The notes below the pieces were generated by a model. It was not told the DNA's origin. It did no database searches and saw only the letters and a program-made list of their open reading frames with translations. A program made the translations under genes and the position numbers. From Chrysogorgia sp. JL179-B06 (Eukaryota; Cnidaria; Anthozoa; Scleralcyonacea; Chrysogorgiidae), in contig JAYKKM010000032.1 in assembly GCA_035772405.1 (NCBI GenBank), positions 1,828,501 through 1,892,500 of the forward strand: a stretch of DNA of 64,000 nucleotides. Reading direction: 5' to 3'. Below, in pieces: positions 1-11,739 of this stretch (position 1 is its first letter; every line of letters starts with the position of its first letter).

Positions 1-181
1 AGAAGCGTTACCTGGTAAGAGACAGCAGGCAACTCTTGAATTCATTTGAACTATGCTCGCTGTAGAATTAGATGAAAAAGTTTGCTCAAATTTCTTCAAA
101 TTGTCTTTCCGTGCTTCTAGATTTCAAAATTTTCCGGGGCAGGACCCCCGCACCCAACTTTGAATCCGTTCCTACGCCTCT

Positions 182-480
<299 letters not shown>

Positions 481-559
481 TTCTTCAGTTAAGATATAAA
501 ATTATATATAGCACAAAGTGCCTTATCTATTATCAAAATATAATAAAAATTTACAGATT

Positions 560-935
560 TTCTATAGTAATAATTAACATGAAATATATTTAGCCCTAAT
601 GGCTGTAAAGTACGCAATTGTGCTGTCTAATGTACCTCTCTGGCAAATACAAGTTCTTCAACATTGTCTTTACTTAAAATAGCTTCAATTATTACCAAAC
701 TCAAAATCCCTATAAAACACGAGGAGTCGTACTAAAATGGGTGGCAACCTTTCAGGTATATTTACCGGTAACCATGGCCTATTTATGATTGCGAAATCTA
801 ACTTTAAACTGGTTATTAGTGGATCCTGCATATTATGCAATTTACACTTAACTGGCTTAACTGGTAAAATTCTCAGCTTCTGCCAAATAATTTGTACACT
901 ACGTGACATAACTGGTAAAAATAATTTTAACATAT
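560..935 (-). pseudogene. Penelope-like element fragment A2 (GIY-YIG domain and C-terminal tail)
   Basis: The minus strand encodes a CKL..M.DP..TSLKL stretch followed by a C-terminal tail with TAQLRTLQPLGLNIF, typical of the end of the endonuclease domain of cnidarian-type Penelope-like elements. The frame is interrupted. It is inverted relative to fragments A1 and A3, and A1 and A2 together form a partial palindrome (330-475 against 655-800). Whether this is one rearranged copy or separate 5'-truncated insertions cannot be told from the sequence. Confidence 0.6.
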
Positions 936-1139
936 AGGTCGCATTTCTTTTACATTTAAAACATCCTAACTTAAGTTCTCCTAGGAGAACTAAGAAATTG
1001 AAGGATATATATTAGCGCCTTCAAAGTTTATAGGAAAAAGGCTGACGATACTGATGTGAAAAGAAATGCGACCACAGCCTGAGCTTGGCCACAGGTCGCT
1101 CTTATAAGATGAAATAAACGCTTTCTTGTACTTCCTCTG

Positions 1140-1400
1140 GCGTGATATATTGAATTTATTGCACGAAGTGCAAATTGCAGTATGTGGGATCCACTGATGA
1201 CTGATAACCAGTTTAAAGTTAGATTTCGCAATCATAAATCGGCCATAGTAAAAAATACCTGTGAAGTTGCCACCCATTTTAATAAGACTCTTCATTTCTT
1301 AGGGCCAGGTTTTTGATTTTGTAATAATTGAACCTATTTTAAGTAAAGACAATGTTGAAGAACTTCGAGTTCTATTAGCCAGAGCGCAAATTCGTGAGGT
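1140..1400 (+). pseudogene. Penelope-like element fragment A3 (GIY-YIG motif)
   Basis: Plus-strand translation with frameshifts gives C.KCKLQYVGST, then FKVRFRNHKSAI, then CEVATHFNKT: the GIY-YIG first motif, the arginine-containing helix and the following cysteine/histidine segment. It is a diverged third copy of the family at 321-480 and 560-935. It is broken by stops and has no open frame across the domain. Confidence 0.65.
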
Positions 1401-1599
1401 GTCCGAAACAAATTCGCTGCGAAAGGTTTCGCATAGCGAAACAGTGCTCTTCACTTTCGCGGGGACGTTCAAACTGACAAAGGAAATTTCTCCGACGACC
1501 AGCGAATACGGGAACATACAATATCGAAATTTTTTCGTTGGCGGTAAGGCTGTTTTATACCTTTCGTAAACAGTCTTTGCCATCCCGAACGGTTTTCCA

Positions 1600-3330
1600 T
1601 CAAAAGATAGTGGATGTGTGGGGGTTCAGAAGGGGAAAATCCTCCCGTCCTTAGGGTTAGGATTCAGGAGGGTTCGGGTTATGTTTAGGATGGCAAATAC
1701 CGTTCTGGATGGCAAGACATGTAATTTACGAAAGGGAAGACTGGCATGAAGTGAAACGGTGAAGTGGAAAATGACCTATAAGCTGTGATGTTACACTGGT
1801 CTATTGAACGACAATTTTTACTGTAAATGATGTATGATTTTTCACAAAAGGATGCATTTAATTATACCCACTTGCAAACTTTTGTACAGCATCATCAGTC
1901 CCGCGTAACATCAGCTTTATGTGGTCACTCATGCATGTACTCTATATTAATGTATTACACGTACTCTAATTAGTTTTTTCGCTTAGTTTCATTGTCAGAT
2001 ATATTTGTTTATATATAGCTGCACGTACCAATATGGCATTTTTATAAACTAATACTTTGCTTTTGTTTCACGAATTTTAGGTATAATCGGCGCTAGAAAT
2101 TTCAACCTTGCAATTCATCGGTTATAAACTACAATACATGATACAATTAAGAAGTTGTTGTAATTAAAAATGATCTCTTTGGAATTAAACTCACTACACT
2201 TTATTTTGCGGACAAAGGATTATGCCTCATGTTCATTTGAATAAATAAACAAATAAATAAAACGTTATATTGTCAGCTTAGTTTGTTATGACTGTCTTAA
2301 TTAACTTGTTCATTTATTGAAGTGTCTATAACATCACGCTGCAAATACGCGATAATTACTTCATGATATAGAATCTATATGAAGTGAATATATGGTTGAA
2401 TGCTAAAATGTTTTATGATTTGCGCTTTGCGTTGATGCAATGTTTCCCAGTTTGTGCGAAATGCTGAGTGTGTCAGTGACTTCAACCCAGTCATAATTTA
2501 TTTTCGGATACAATATTATGTACTGCTAATTGAAATTTGACCTAATTTGTTGACGATATACTTGAACACCATACTATAGAGGTTTTGTTAACTTTTGTTA
2601 ACTTGTTCACTCAAATCCTCAACCATTCTCACATGGAAAGCAGAAAAGAAAGCCAAATTCTTGGCCTTGACGTCACATGACTCATTAGCATTTTTGATAA
2701 CTGACAAATATTTATAGAACATCAACGCAAAGCTCAAATCATAAAACATTTTGTCATTCAACTATTCACGAAAAAAATATGATGAGGTAATAGGTACTTT
2801 AAGATAATCAGGATGGTTCATTTTAAAAGTCGTGTTTACTCTTAGCCCTAACCTAATCCGGGTCGACTGCATGGCTATATAATAATATAATTATCCTTAA
2901 TAAATGATTTTTTAGAGCACGCATTAAAAGAGGCGATCGCAGGGTTAAAGGTTGAACACAAGCAAATTTATCATTTTTCTTTGTCTTTCCTGTTTTTTAT
3001 TATGTGCATTTTTTATTATGTGCATTTATTTATTATGTGCACATATTTTGTAAGCAATATTATTGACATTGTAATGTATTGTAAGAAATAAGGGTTATTA
3101 TACTTTATTATATGGCACAAGCTACTTCCGGTGAAATGACGGATTACGGATTTTGTCAGCCATTTTGTTTACAAAGAACAAACCGAAAAACGATAGTAAA
3201 CTTTGAAAAGCCGCAAAAATTGAAGAAATTTAGTAAATTAAGCACTACTGTAAATCATGTACGAGTCGGACGATGAACAAGCAATAGAAGAACAAGAACA
3301 AGATTGAAAATGACGATTCTGTCGCTCAAA
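1600..3330. other. Intergenic AT-rich DNA with one small inverted repeat
   Basis: No gene is supported. The only clear structure is an inverted repeat of about 55 bp: 2378-2434 (motif gatttgcgctttgcgttgat) is matched in reverse by 2714-2770, enclosing about 280 bp. This looks like a degraded MITE without a recognisable transposase. Confidence 0.5.
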
Positions 3331-3361
3331 ACGTATGCAAAGTATGTTGTTTAAAAAAGCC

Positions 3362-3538
3362 ATGCCATATAATAAACCTCTTATTAACCTCGACCGCTTG
3401 GTCATTACGGGAAAATATCAGACCTCGGTCTTTTATGTACGAACCTCGCCCTACGGGCTCGGTCCGTACTGTCAAGCCCTCGGTCTGATATTTTCCCGGA
3501 ATGACCGCGCTCTCGGTTAATAAGAAGTTAGTATGGCT
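3362..3538. mobile_element. Palindromic MITE
   Basis: The sequence folds back on itself: ttaacctcgaccgcttggtc and gaaaatatcagacctcggtc on the left are answered by the reverse complement on the right (tctgatattttccc...gaatgaccgcgctctcggttaataag). The central part contains cctcgccctacgggctcggt. An open frame of 61 codons across it is incidental. Superfamily is unknown; I see no convincing target duplication. Confidence 0.7.
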
Positions 3539-3673
3539 TGTTTTTCTTTGTTCTTTCGGGTGAATATATCCAATAGCCCCCGTGTCAATTATATGTAACT
3601 GTCTTAAAAGCTAATCGCGGCGTTCGCTGAAAACCAATAGCTTTTAGCTTAATACGATAGCTTATATAGCTTA

Positions 3674-3855
3674 ACTCTTTCCTTACGGCTGAAAAACATC
3701 AAAAATTGAACGACCACGTTGTTCTATTGATATCTCTTGAAATAACCATAACTGTTGCGAAAGCTATACATTTTCTGGAAGCCCAATAAACCGGCTTTTA
3801 CTTGTTCTTTTAAATTTCCCGAACAAAACACATTATGTTAATATAAATTAGCATT
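3674..3855. repeat. Dispersed repeat, copy 1
   Basis: About 180 bp that recur in inverted orientation at roughly 37,625-37,812 with high identity, including the stretches around attgaacgaccacgttgttc and taccttttc-like flanks. No coding capacity. Probably part of a non-autonomous element; ends not determined. Confidence 0.6.
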
Positions 3856-4124
3856 AATTATCATAAATCAGGTTGAAACATTTACATTTTTCCAGAAAAG
3901 GCCATCTTGCACGCCCGCGTAGCATCTTGAAAACTCAAAATGCCACCAATCGCAGAGTTGTTTATGAAATCAAATCAAACTTGGCGTGTGCGTGGATTTC
4001 ATGTTCCTGGCGCTTGTCGAATTTCAATTTTTAATCTTGCGTTACCGTGTGCCGTGTTTTTCGATTGACGACTTTGCGGGTCTTCAGTGACCCATTTTAA
4101 CTGCGCCCGTAGGGAAAGAGTTAA

Positions 4125-4430
4125 TATCCCCTCGCTCGCCTTTTCTACCACTACCTCCCACCCCACCCCTAGAGTTTCTTTTCCCCCATCCATGATCGCC
4201 AGTGCCCAGACCGCGCATTTGTATTTGTAGCCTCTGTCGATAAGATTTTGAACGTTATCTCGGCCAATATTTACTCGATTTAAATTCTGAAAACAGATTT
4301 GGAATTACCGAGTCTACATATATAACACACGTACCTATTATATTACGAGAACGTGCATACCCTTCGTAAAAACGGTTTATGTACTTAGAAATTAGTCGGC
4401 AGCCAGCCGGCCCGTATACTTTGAACGTTA
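4125..4430. repeat. Dispersed repeat, copy 1 (second copy near 24.7 kb)
   Basis: The stretch from about 4,125 (cctcgctcgccttttctacc) to 4,420 recurs in direct orientation at about 24,685-24,985, with shared blocks gcccagaccgcg, gaacgtgcatac and gtaaaaacggtttatgtact. A host gene fragment is possible but no open frame is conserved between the copies, so a repeat is preferred. Confidence 0.55.
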
Positions 4431-5019
4431 TTTATACGAACTCATGGACTGAAAATCAGTTAGATCGAATTTAATATACGCTTTTTTCCCTCGCGAAGAA
4501 TAAAAGTTGTCTCCTCGTCGGAGCTTTGCGAAGTTCTTTCGTCTCCCAAAATATCTAGCCATGTATTTCTTTTTGTCCTTTTGCGCATTGTCGATAGTGT
4601 TATCCATAATGGTTGTGTATGTCGACATTCGTCGCAAAAGAAATTTCCTTTGATTTACAGCAGCATCAATACTTTCATCTTAGTCGTAGCCTTTTTCCTC
4701 CATTAAATGTTTCGTAGTTTTCCAAATCTTCCGATGACCAAAGACCTTTCAACGATCTAAGATGTTTTTTTGTATATTTTCATAAACTCATTCGTATATT
4801 CAGGTCTTCATAGGTAATCCGGTTCCCCTGCATTGTTTTATCAATCGACGCGTCACGTATAGAGTCCATCTTTTGGTAAATTTCGTTTAATATCAATTCC
4901 CATGGATTGATGCCCCCTTCCTTGATCCGATTCTTCGTAATTTTCGCTACCTTCCTCATCCGTCAGTGTATGGTGTTCTTGCTCCGTCTCTTCTCCAGTT
5001 TTCTCGTTTGTGTAAGATT

Positions 5020-5169
5020 TCACACTTTGCCCCTCGAGCTCATCGTTTGTGCACAAGTCGTCATTTGTGCCAGCGGAATTACTGGTACAGAGTGACCTTC
5101 TCCATGGATGTTCTTCATATGACGATAAAGGTACTCTTTTCTCGAAAGAGTCTTTCCACAAATGTCGCA
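5020..5169 (-). pseudogene. C2H2 zinc-finger exon, decayed inverted copy
   Basis: Minus-strand frame CDICGKTLSRKEYLYRHMKN followed by IH gives a classical C-x2-C-x12-H-x4-H finger. A cag splice-acceptor-like triplet precedes the first cysteine, as in the other arm. Compared with the copy at 7,860-8,138 it lacks about 34 bp after HGEGHSV, which shifts the frame so that it stops early. It is the likely pseudogene of the pair. Confidence 0.65.
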
Positions 5170-5270
5170 CTGATGAAACATATCGTTACACATTCGCAAT
5201 TGAACACAGAATGAATCCAATTGCTATATTATCGATAATTTATAAGACATCTAACATGAATGGTCATATC

Positions 5271-5488
5271 GGTGAAGGCTAAAAGGGATGACTCAAAAGG
5301 ACCTTTACATTTTTTAGAACTACTAACCCTAATCTCAATCTTAATCCTAACCCCAACCATAACCTTGATCCTAACCTTGATCCTAACCTTAAACCTAGCC
5401 CTAACCGTAGCTATCCATAACCTAACGAAAAATAAAAAACAGAAAAAAACAGAAAGGTCCTTTTGAGTCATCCCTTTTAGCCTTCCCT
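5271..5488. mobile_element. MITE with telomere-like core
   Basis: Termini of about 30 bp are inverted (gaaggctaaaagggatgact on the left, its reverse complement ending at 5,485). The inside is made of variants of CCTAACC. It is flanked by ggtcatatc and ggttatatc, an 8-9 bp target duplication with one change. The other arm of the inverted duplication has the empty site (ggttatatc, read on the opposite strand near 7,780), which confirms insertion after duplication. Confidence 0.75.
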
Positions 5489-6268
5489 GGTTATATCTCA
5501 AGAGGCCCTCAGCTCCCACTAACACCCCTCAAGCTCCATCATTACCCCTCAAACGCCCCCGGCCCTAAATACACAAAAACCACTCATACGCCCCCAACAC
5601 CCCTCAAACGCCTCCAACACCCCAAAACACCCCGAATATGCACCTTAAACACACCATTACGCCCCCCCCCAACAACCCTTCGAACTCCTGAATCAATGAT
5701 TGAGAATGATTCAAATGCAGTAAGATTCAACTCGGTGTTCAAACACCCTCATTACCCCTCAAACTCCCACTAAATACCTCAAATAACCCTCATGCGCCCC
5801 AACATCCCTCAATATCCCTTAAGCGCCTCCAACACCCCCATTACACCCCCATTACACTCCCAATATGCCCCCTAAACATCCCATTACGCCCCAACACTCC
5901 TTCGAACTCCTGAATCAATGGTTGAGAATGATTCAAATGATACAGTAAGATTCAATTCGGCGTTTATTGGGATTCTAGATGATTATTTGCGCTAGAAATA
6001 AAAACTATTTACCTAGAGCGAGATTATCGTTACGCATTTTCAATTCAACACAGAATGAATCTATTTTCAGAATTATCGATAATGTATGAGACATCTAACA
6101 TGAATGGTTATATATCTCAAGAGGCCCTCAACACCCCCATACTACCTATCTTTACCCCTAAGACTCCCCACAATCCCAAATACACCCCAAACGTCCCCGA
6201 AAACACGCCAAACGCCCACAAATACACAACAAACGGCCCCCAAACACCCCCCAAACACCCCCAAACTA

Positions 6269-6756
6269 GGCTTTGGCCCATTGTGCCAGCATAATTTTTA
6301 GCATAATGGGAGCAAAAAAGCATAATTTCTAAAACGAGCACTGCTCGAGCATAATCCTAAAATTTTAGCACTTTTTTAAGCATAAAAGGTAATATTACTC
6401 ATTTGGTAGTCTAGAAAGTCAGAATTGAAACTTGTTACAAGACCGCTTTCATAGTTTCACTTTCATTGTGGGCAGTAGTAGTGCAGACTGTGCACTGCAG
6501 TACACTGTACACCTGAACTGCCGAGCAAAAAGCCTGGGAACGAGCCACGAGGTTGTAAACACTACTGCCAAAATGGCGTCAAACATTTTTTGAGTTGTTG
6601 AATTTATGTAAGAATCTGTGAGAATATCGAGCATTTATGTGAGAATATCGAGCATAATTTGTGAATTCTAGCATAATTTTTAGCATAATTAGGCAAAATT
6701 GAGAGCAGTGCTATTAGCATAATATGCCAATTTTTTTAGCACAATGGGCCAAAGCC
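6269..6756. mobile_element. TA-flanked MITE
   Basis: Begins ggctttggcccattgtgc and ends with its reverse complement gcacaatgggccaaagcc, with TA on both sides (6,267-6,268 and 6,757-6,758). The interior repeats the words agcataat and gagcataat many times on the plus strand. It interrupts C-rich minisatellite DNA near the centre of the inverted duplication. A Tc1/mariner-type origin is suggested by the TA only. Confidence 0.65.
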
Positions 6757-7144
6757 TACCCCAAACACCCCCGAAAATACCCCAAATGCCGCCCGAAAAC
6801 ACCCCGAAAGCACCCTAAACGCCCCCAAATTACACCCCCAAACGCCCCCGAAAAAACCCCTGCTTGTGACTTGTGTCACAATTTCTGCTATATGGCGATT
6901 TGAGGGGTGGATGGATGATTTGGGAAACAGAAGTATTTATGGAGTTGAGCAGGGATAGTAGGTGTATTTCTGAACGGGCTCCAAGGCCACGAAAAAGGCC
7001 AGCCGGGCCGTTTGAGATATTTTCGGGTGCGTTTGCGGTGTTTTAGGGGTGTTTAGGGTGTTTTTGGGGGCGTTTGGGGGTGTATTTGGGGGCGTTTGGG
7101 GTGTTTTGAGGAGCATTTTGGGTGTATTTGGGATTGTGGAGAGA

Positions 7145-8118
7145 TTTACGAGTAAAGATAGGTAGTATGGGTGTGTTGAGGGCCTCTTGAGATATAACCA
7201 TTCATGTTATATGTCTTATACATTATCGATAATTCTGAAAATAGATTCATTCTGTGTTCAATTGCAAATGCATAAAGATAATCCCCCTCTAGGTAAATAC
7301 TTTTTATTTCTAGCAATCCCAATAAACACCGAATTGAATCTTACTGAATCATTTGAATCATTCTCAATCATTGATTCAGGACTTCAAATGTGATGTTGGG
7401 AGCGTAATGGGATGTTTAGGGGGATATTGGGGATGTAATGGGGGCGTAATGGGATGTTTAGGGGCATATTGGGGATGTAATGGGGTTGTAGAGGCGTTTG
7501 AGGGGTAATGAGGGAGTTTGAGAAACACCGAGTGCATCTTACCGAATCATTTGAATCATTCTCAATCATTGGTTCAGGAGTTCGAAGGGGTGTTGGGGCG
7601 TAATGGGGTGTTTAAGAGGCATATTTGGGGTGTTTTAGGGGTGTTTGAGGCGTCTGAGGGGGGTTGGCCACGTATGAGTATTTTTGGGGTATTTAGGGGG
7701 CGGTTGATGGGTAATGATGGAGCTTGAGGGGTGTTGCGGATGTTAGTGGGTGCTGAGGGACTCTTGATATAACCATTAATGTTAGATGTCTTATAAATTA
7801 TCGATAATATAGCAATTAGATTCATTCTGTGTTCAATTTTGAATGTGTAACATCATCAGTGCGACATTTGTGGAAAGACTCTTTCGAGAAAAGAGTACCT
7901 TTATCGTCATATGAAGAACATCCATGGAGAAGGTCACTCTGTACAATCAATCCCTAGCGTCAATGGATCTCTTACTATTAATTCCTCTGCCACAGATGAC
8001 GACTTGTACACAAACGATGAGCTCGAGGGGCAAAGTGTGAAATCTTACACAAACGAGAAAACTCGAGAAGAGACGGAGGAAGAACACCATGCACTGAGGT
8101 ATGAGGAAGGTAGCGAAA
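7145..8118. repeat. Right arm of the large inverted duplication
   Basis: Reverse complement of 4,925-6,160 apart from indels. Here the plus strand is the G-rich one, with many runs of 3-5 guanines (gggggcgtttggggtg type), so it could form G-quadruplexes, whereas in the left arm the minus strand is G-rich. The outer end carries the better-preserved zinc-finger exon. Confidence 0.75.
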
Positions 8119-8138
8119 ATTACGATGTATATGTTTGA
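7860..8138 (+). CDS. Putative last exon of a C2H2 zinc-finger gene
   Basis: After a cag acceptor at 7,857-7,859 the frame runs open for 92 codons to a stop at 8,138. It starts with one C2H2 finger (CDICGKTLSRKEYLYRHMKN then IH; cysteines 1 and 4, histidines 17 and 22) followed by a serine-, glutamate- and threonine-rich acidic tail. No other exon was found in the window. The structure suggests a terminal exon of a nuclear zinc-finger protein, but it could equally be a retained fragment of a transposed gene copy, because it lies in a duplication loaded with transposons. Confidence 0.45.
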   Translation, partial: CDICGKTLSRKEYLYRHMKNIHGEGHSVQSIPSVNGSLTINSSATDDDLYTNDELEGQSVKSYTNEKTREETEEEHHALRYEEGSENYDVYV

Positions 8139-8139
8139 C

Positions 8140-9085
8140 TGAAATAAATATTATTCAACTCATTATGTCTTCTTTGTCTCACCAAGTGCGCCACTTTGCT
8201 CTATCCCTTAACCGCTTAACGAGTTTTTAATAACTCATTAAGGGCACGTGTACCATTGTCTCTACATGTGCTCGGAGGCGAAATATGCAAATAAAAACTG
8301 TAGAAGCAATTGGCATAGGAACGCTCGTTCGTTAACAGATAAGATTTAATTCACCGACGGTTTCACTTTATATTTTTCGATATCGATGTTTAAAATCTTC
8401 GACCGTTCTTCATACAGCTTCGGTCAAAATATTTAGGGTTCATCTCTGAGGAAAAATATGTAAATATCAACAGTATAAGCATCTGGCATAATGTCGTTTA
8501 AATTTATATTTTTTCCAAGTCAATATGTTTGAGATCTTGGACAGTTCTTCACACTGTTTCCCGAAGGGTTTCTTCCTCATCAGAATTCTGTACACTAAAG
8601 CGAGATAAGTCATAATACAGCTAAAATTAGTAGGGTTCGTCTCTTTGTAGATGCGGTGAAAACACAGGTTCAGTCGAACGCTGAACTCACAGGTTCAGTC
8701 GAACACTTAGGAAATCATAGGGATGGAAAAACTAATTAAATTTAGGGTTATGAAGGTGGATGAGGTTAGTGTTAGGAGTCTATGAGGGATGTGAGGCGTT
8801 CTTAACACTAATTACTTTCGTTCGAAAGACAGAGAGAGCAGCCTAACTAAGTATACAAAGTCAAGATGGGGGTCCGAAAGGTACGCAAGACTGGGGTTAG
8901 GGATCGTAAAGGTGAAAGAAGCTTAGAGGTTATTACACTTGCGCCTTTCCATCTTTCAGCGGTTTAAGCTTTTTAGGCGGGGGTTATGGTTAGGTTTAGA
9001 AAACTCACTAGGCGGGGGGTTATGGTTAGGATCTTTTTTGTGTTGGGGATTGGTGCTCTACCGTATCTGAAATAGCCTCCGTCCC
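8140..9085. other. Intergenic, no gene recognised
   Basis: Contains a short tandem duplication of cacaggttcagtcgaac (about 8,663 and 8,690) and degenerate ttagggtta words. No coding, RNA or clear transposon features were seen. Confidence 0.4.
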
Positions 9086-9374
9086 CAAACAATGGCAGCT
9101 GTCCAAGAATGAAACCATAACGTCTTTCGAATGCTGGAGACAGAATCTAATATACATTCTATCCATTGACAAAAACGTTGTACCTTTTCTTGAAACCACA
9201 TGGCAAAAGAAAACTTCTTCTAATTCCCATATAAATTTGGCTGACGATGGAGAAGATATTCCTACAGCTCGGCGGTTAACCGCTGTCCAAAAGAACGCTC
9301 ACTTAGATCTATTACTTGGCCAAATTGCCAATTTCTGTCCTGTTGTGTCCCGAAACTCTATCGTTAAGAATTCC

Positions 9375-9587
9375 AATGGTAAAGTAAAAAATAAAATGAA
9401 GCAAGTAGCTACTGTTTTAAAATTATTTAATTTGTTTGAGCTTTCGTCGTCTACGATGTCGTAGACGACGAAAGTTCAAACAAATTAAATTATTTTAAAA
9501 CAGTAGCTACTTGGCCTCATTTGATTTTTACTTTACCATTTATATCATGCTACTGAAGAACAACTTCAACCTTTTGTTAAGAATTCC
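9375..9587. mobile_element. Palindromic insertion inside gag
   Basis: Two arms of about 83 bp (about 9,375-9,457 and 9,458-9,540) are inverted copies meeting at a tight centre (gtcgtctacgatgtcgtagacgac). The segment lies between two copies of gttaagaattcc (9,363-9,374 and 9,576-9,587), consistent with a 12-bp target duplication, although the 35 bp after the palindrome also read as open frame. Either a foldback MITE or an inverted-duplication repair event. Confidence 0.55.
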
Positions 9588-10219
9588 GTTTCTCTTAATG
9601 ATATTTTGCAAAAGATTCGCCAGCACTCGACCTAACAACTATTATCCGCCAACCTGATGAGCGACCCGAGGACCTGTACCAACGCTTTATGGCATTCTTT
9701 GAAGATAACTTGATGACTGTTGCAAGACAGTGCTCAGACTCGACGTTTGGTGAACGGAATACCCCAATTGATAGGGGTTCCGAGGGCCTACGATTTAAGG
9801 TCGTTATCCGAGAAGACCCGAAAGTCTTACCATTTGCTGATATTATTGCAAAGGTAGCACTTTCTCCTCGATTATTTATAAGACCCTGAGTGGAGGTCCG
9901 ACCCAGCTCATAGACATGTGTGGTACGACATGCGGCTAAATGCAGGAATTGCTCCGACCTGTCATTGGACGATAAAAATAGAAACAGCAGTGACAATGGT
10001 GTATAATTACTCTATCTAAACGCACGCTGTTTACATATTTATCTATATCTGAATAGACCAACGAATACACGGAAACCTATTGCTTGTATTTAATAATTAA
10101 ATAAATAAAGAATGGTTGTATCATAACATGTCTCATCTTGAACTCATATGTTATAAATATATTCGCACGATTTATATTACCGGGAGATTGAAGACGTATG
10201 AATTCAACACACGATCGAG

Positions 10220-10520
10220 AATCTCATCAGAAATATATTTTAATGCCACAAACAACAAGAACATGAGTGCTGAATAAACTTTTACTGTCAAAAAGCTTCG
10301 AAGAACCAACACAAATAAAACAATCAAAAATATTCTTTGTCAGACAGCGTGGGTTGCTAGGCCAGCGGATCAATCGGTAGATTCAGCGCTTATAGCGTGG
10401 AAGGCACCAGATAGAATCAACCTTTTTGAAAGTAAAAGTTTATTCAACACTCGTGGAATAGCGTTAAGCATACATTATTATTGTTTGTGGCGTTAAAATA
10501 TATTTCTGATTCTATATCGT
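10220..10520. repeat. Inverted repeat with a tRNA-like centre
   Basis: The block with aatatattttaatgccacaa (about 10,227-10,290) is answered in reverse at about 10,425-10,505. Between them 10,365-10,430 resembles a degenerate tRNA-derived sequence (gcggatcaatcggtagattc for the A-box region), but the B box is poor. Possibly a SINE-derived foldback; it interrupts the retroelement. Confidence 0.35.
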
Positions 10521-11739
10521 GTGTATCAGAATGCCCTTCACGAGTAGAACAGCGTGGCAAGCTACCCAGCAGGAATGCCCTGATCTCCGGCGAACTCACT
10601 CCCACCTACACCAAGGCACCCGTCCCTCCAAGAAAGCCAAGGCCAAGATCATCGATATCAAGCGATACCTCAAGGAGGTTATCATTGCGCCCGAATTGTG
10701 AAGGACTCTCAACCATTCCAGCCCGGTGCATAGTCGTGCCCCGTTCCGTACTTGATGGCCTGCTGACAGCACCTCATATCCGATTCAGCCACCCAACCAA
10801 GAACCAACTGAAACGCCTGTTCACCAGGTACTTCTTTGCCTGATATCGACAAGGCAATCGAAGCAGTCTGGTCTGCCTATCATCACTGTCAGTCATTGAA
10901 GACCATTCCTAAGTATTTACAACCTCAGTCTACATCAGATACACCTACAAGCCTTGGTATTTCCTTCGTTGTAGATGTCATGCGCCGCTACCGCCAGTAT
11001 GTACTCATCATGAGAGAGACGGTATCATCATACAGTCTTGCTCCCATTATCGACAGCGAAAGACACGAAGATCATCGTGATGCCATTTGATTCTATGTTC
11101 TGAGCTCCGATCCCTATGCGATAGTGGCGTGACAATCCGCATAGATCCTGCTACCGGATTCTCTTCTCTCACGAACGACAAGACCCTTATTTCTTCTGGT
11201 ATTCATTAATTAGAAGACCCAAGAAGCCCAACAAGATAAGAGCTCGGGATAAGTACCTTGTCATTGACATCGACCCAGACAAGACGTGCCAACTACGAAA
11301 GTTTACCTGCTCGCAGTTTCGAAGCAAGGTATATGTTGTTCCTATGGCTGAATGCTATCCCGTAAACCCATTTGATCCTCCACAGTCGTCTCAAGGGCCT
11401 GTCCGTGGACAGGATGACCTCCTGGAGTCCGATTCCGACAACGAATCTTGTACCGACGCAGCTGACCCAGAGCAGGCCACAAGTACTCCTTCACCAACCG
11501 TCACCATACCACCTGCCTGCTCCTCACCTGTAATACCCCCAGTACCACCTCCAGTACACGATGCTATTATTGGCTCACCAGCTTCTTCCTCTCCACAAAC
11601 TACAGAAACAGCTATACCACCCAGGCTTCTCCACTTTTTCTTCCAAGAAAGTCAACCCGTGAAAGAAGAGCTCCTTATTGGTAGAACCAGGATTGGGATT
11701 TGGAACGTGATTGATTCTAGTTACCTTTACCGTTAAGAG

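Larger units (their letters stand above)
4925..6160. repeat. Left arm of a large inverted duplication
   Basis: This arm pairs with 7,145-8,118 in inverted orientation. It contains a degraded zinc-finger exon copy at its outer end and a long C-rich, minisatellite-like tract (runs of acacccc, cccctcaaa, cgcccc) towards the centre. Differences between arms include a MITE present only here (5,271-5,488) and several indels, so the duplication is not brand new. Confidence 0.75.
9090..11736 (+). mobile_element. Degenerate gag-pol LTR-type retroelement
   Basis: Broken plus-strand frames follow the order gag, integrase, integrase C-terminus. Gag: SIDKNVVPFL, then LLLGQIANFCPVVSRNSIVK (about 9,150-9,370), then RQPDERPEDLYQRFMAFFED (9,640-9,710). 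Integrase core: FVVDVMRRYRQYVLIMRETV and DPATGFSSLTND (10,960-11,185). C-terminus: VRGQDD..SDSDNES with a proline-rich tail. Reverse transcriptase is missing between gag and integrase, so the copy is internally deleted. I recognise the gag type from anthozoan genomes. No intact LTR pair was identified. Confidence 0.7.

Noticed and set aside
4853..5282. Overlapping frames of 77-105 codons on both strands near 5 kb
   Set aside because: Only the minus-strand frame containing the C2H2 finger has a recognisable motif; the others are shadows over the same duplicated DNA.
5320..5420. Internal telomere (CCCTAA)n
   Set aside because: Units are degenerate and enclosed by the inverted ends of a MITE, so it is not a telomere or a chromosome fusion site.
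10365..10430. tRNA gene
   Set aside because: A-box-like word present but the B box and acceptor pairing are not convincing; better explained as a SINE relic.
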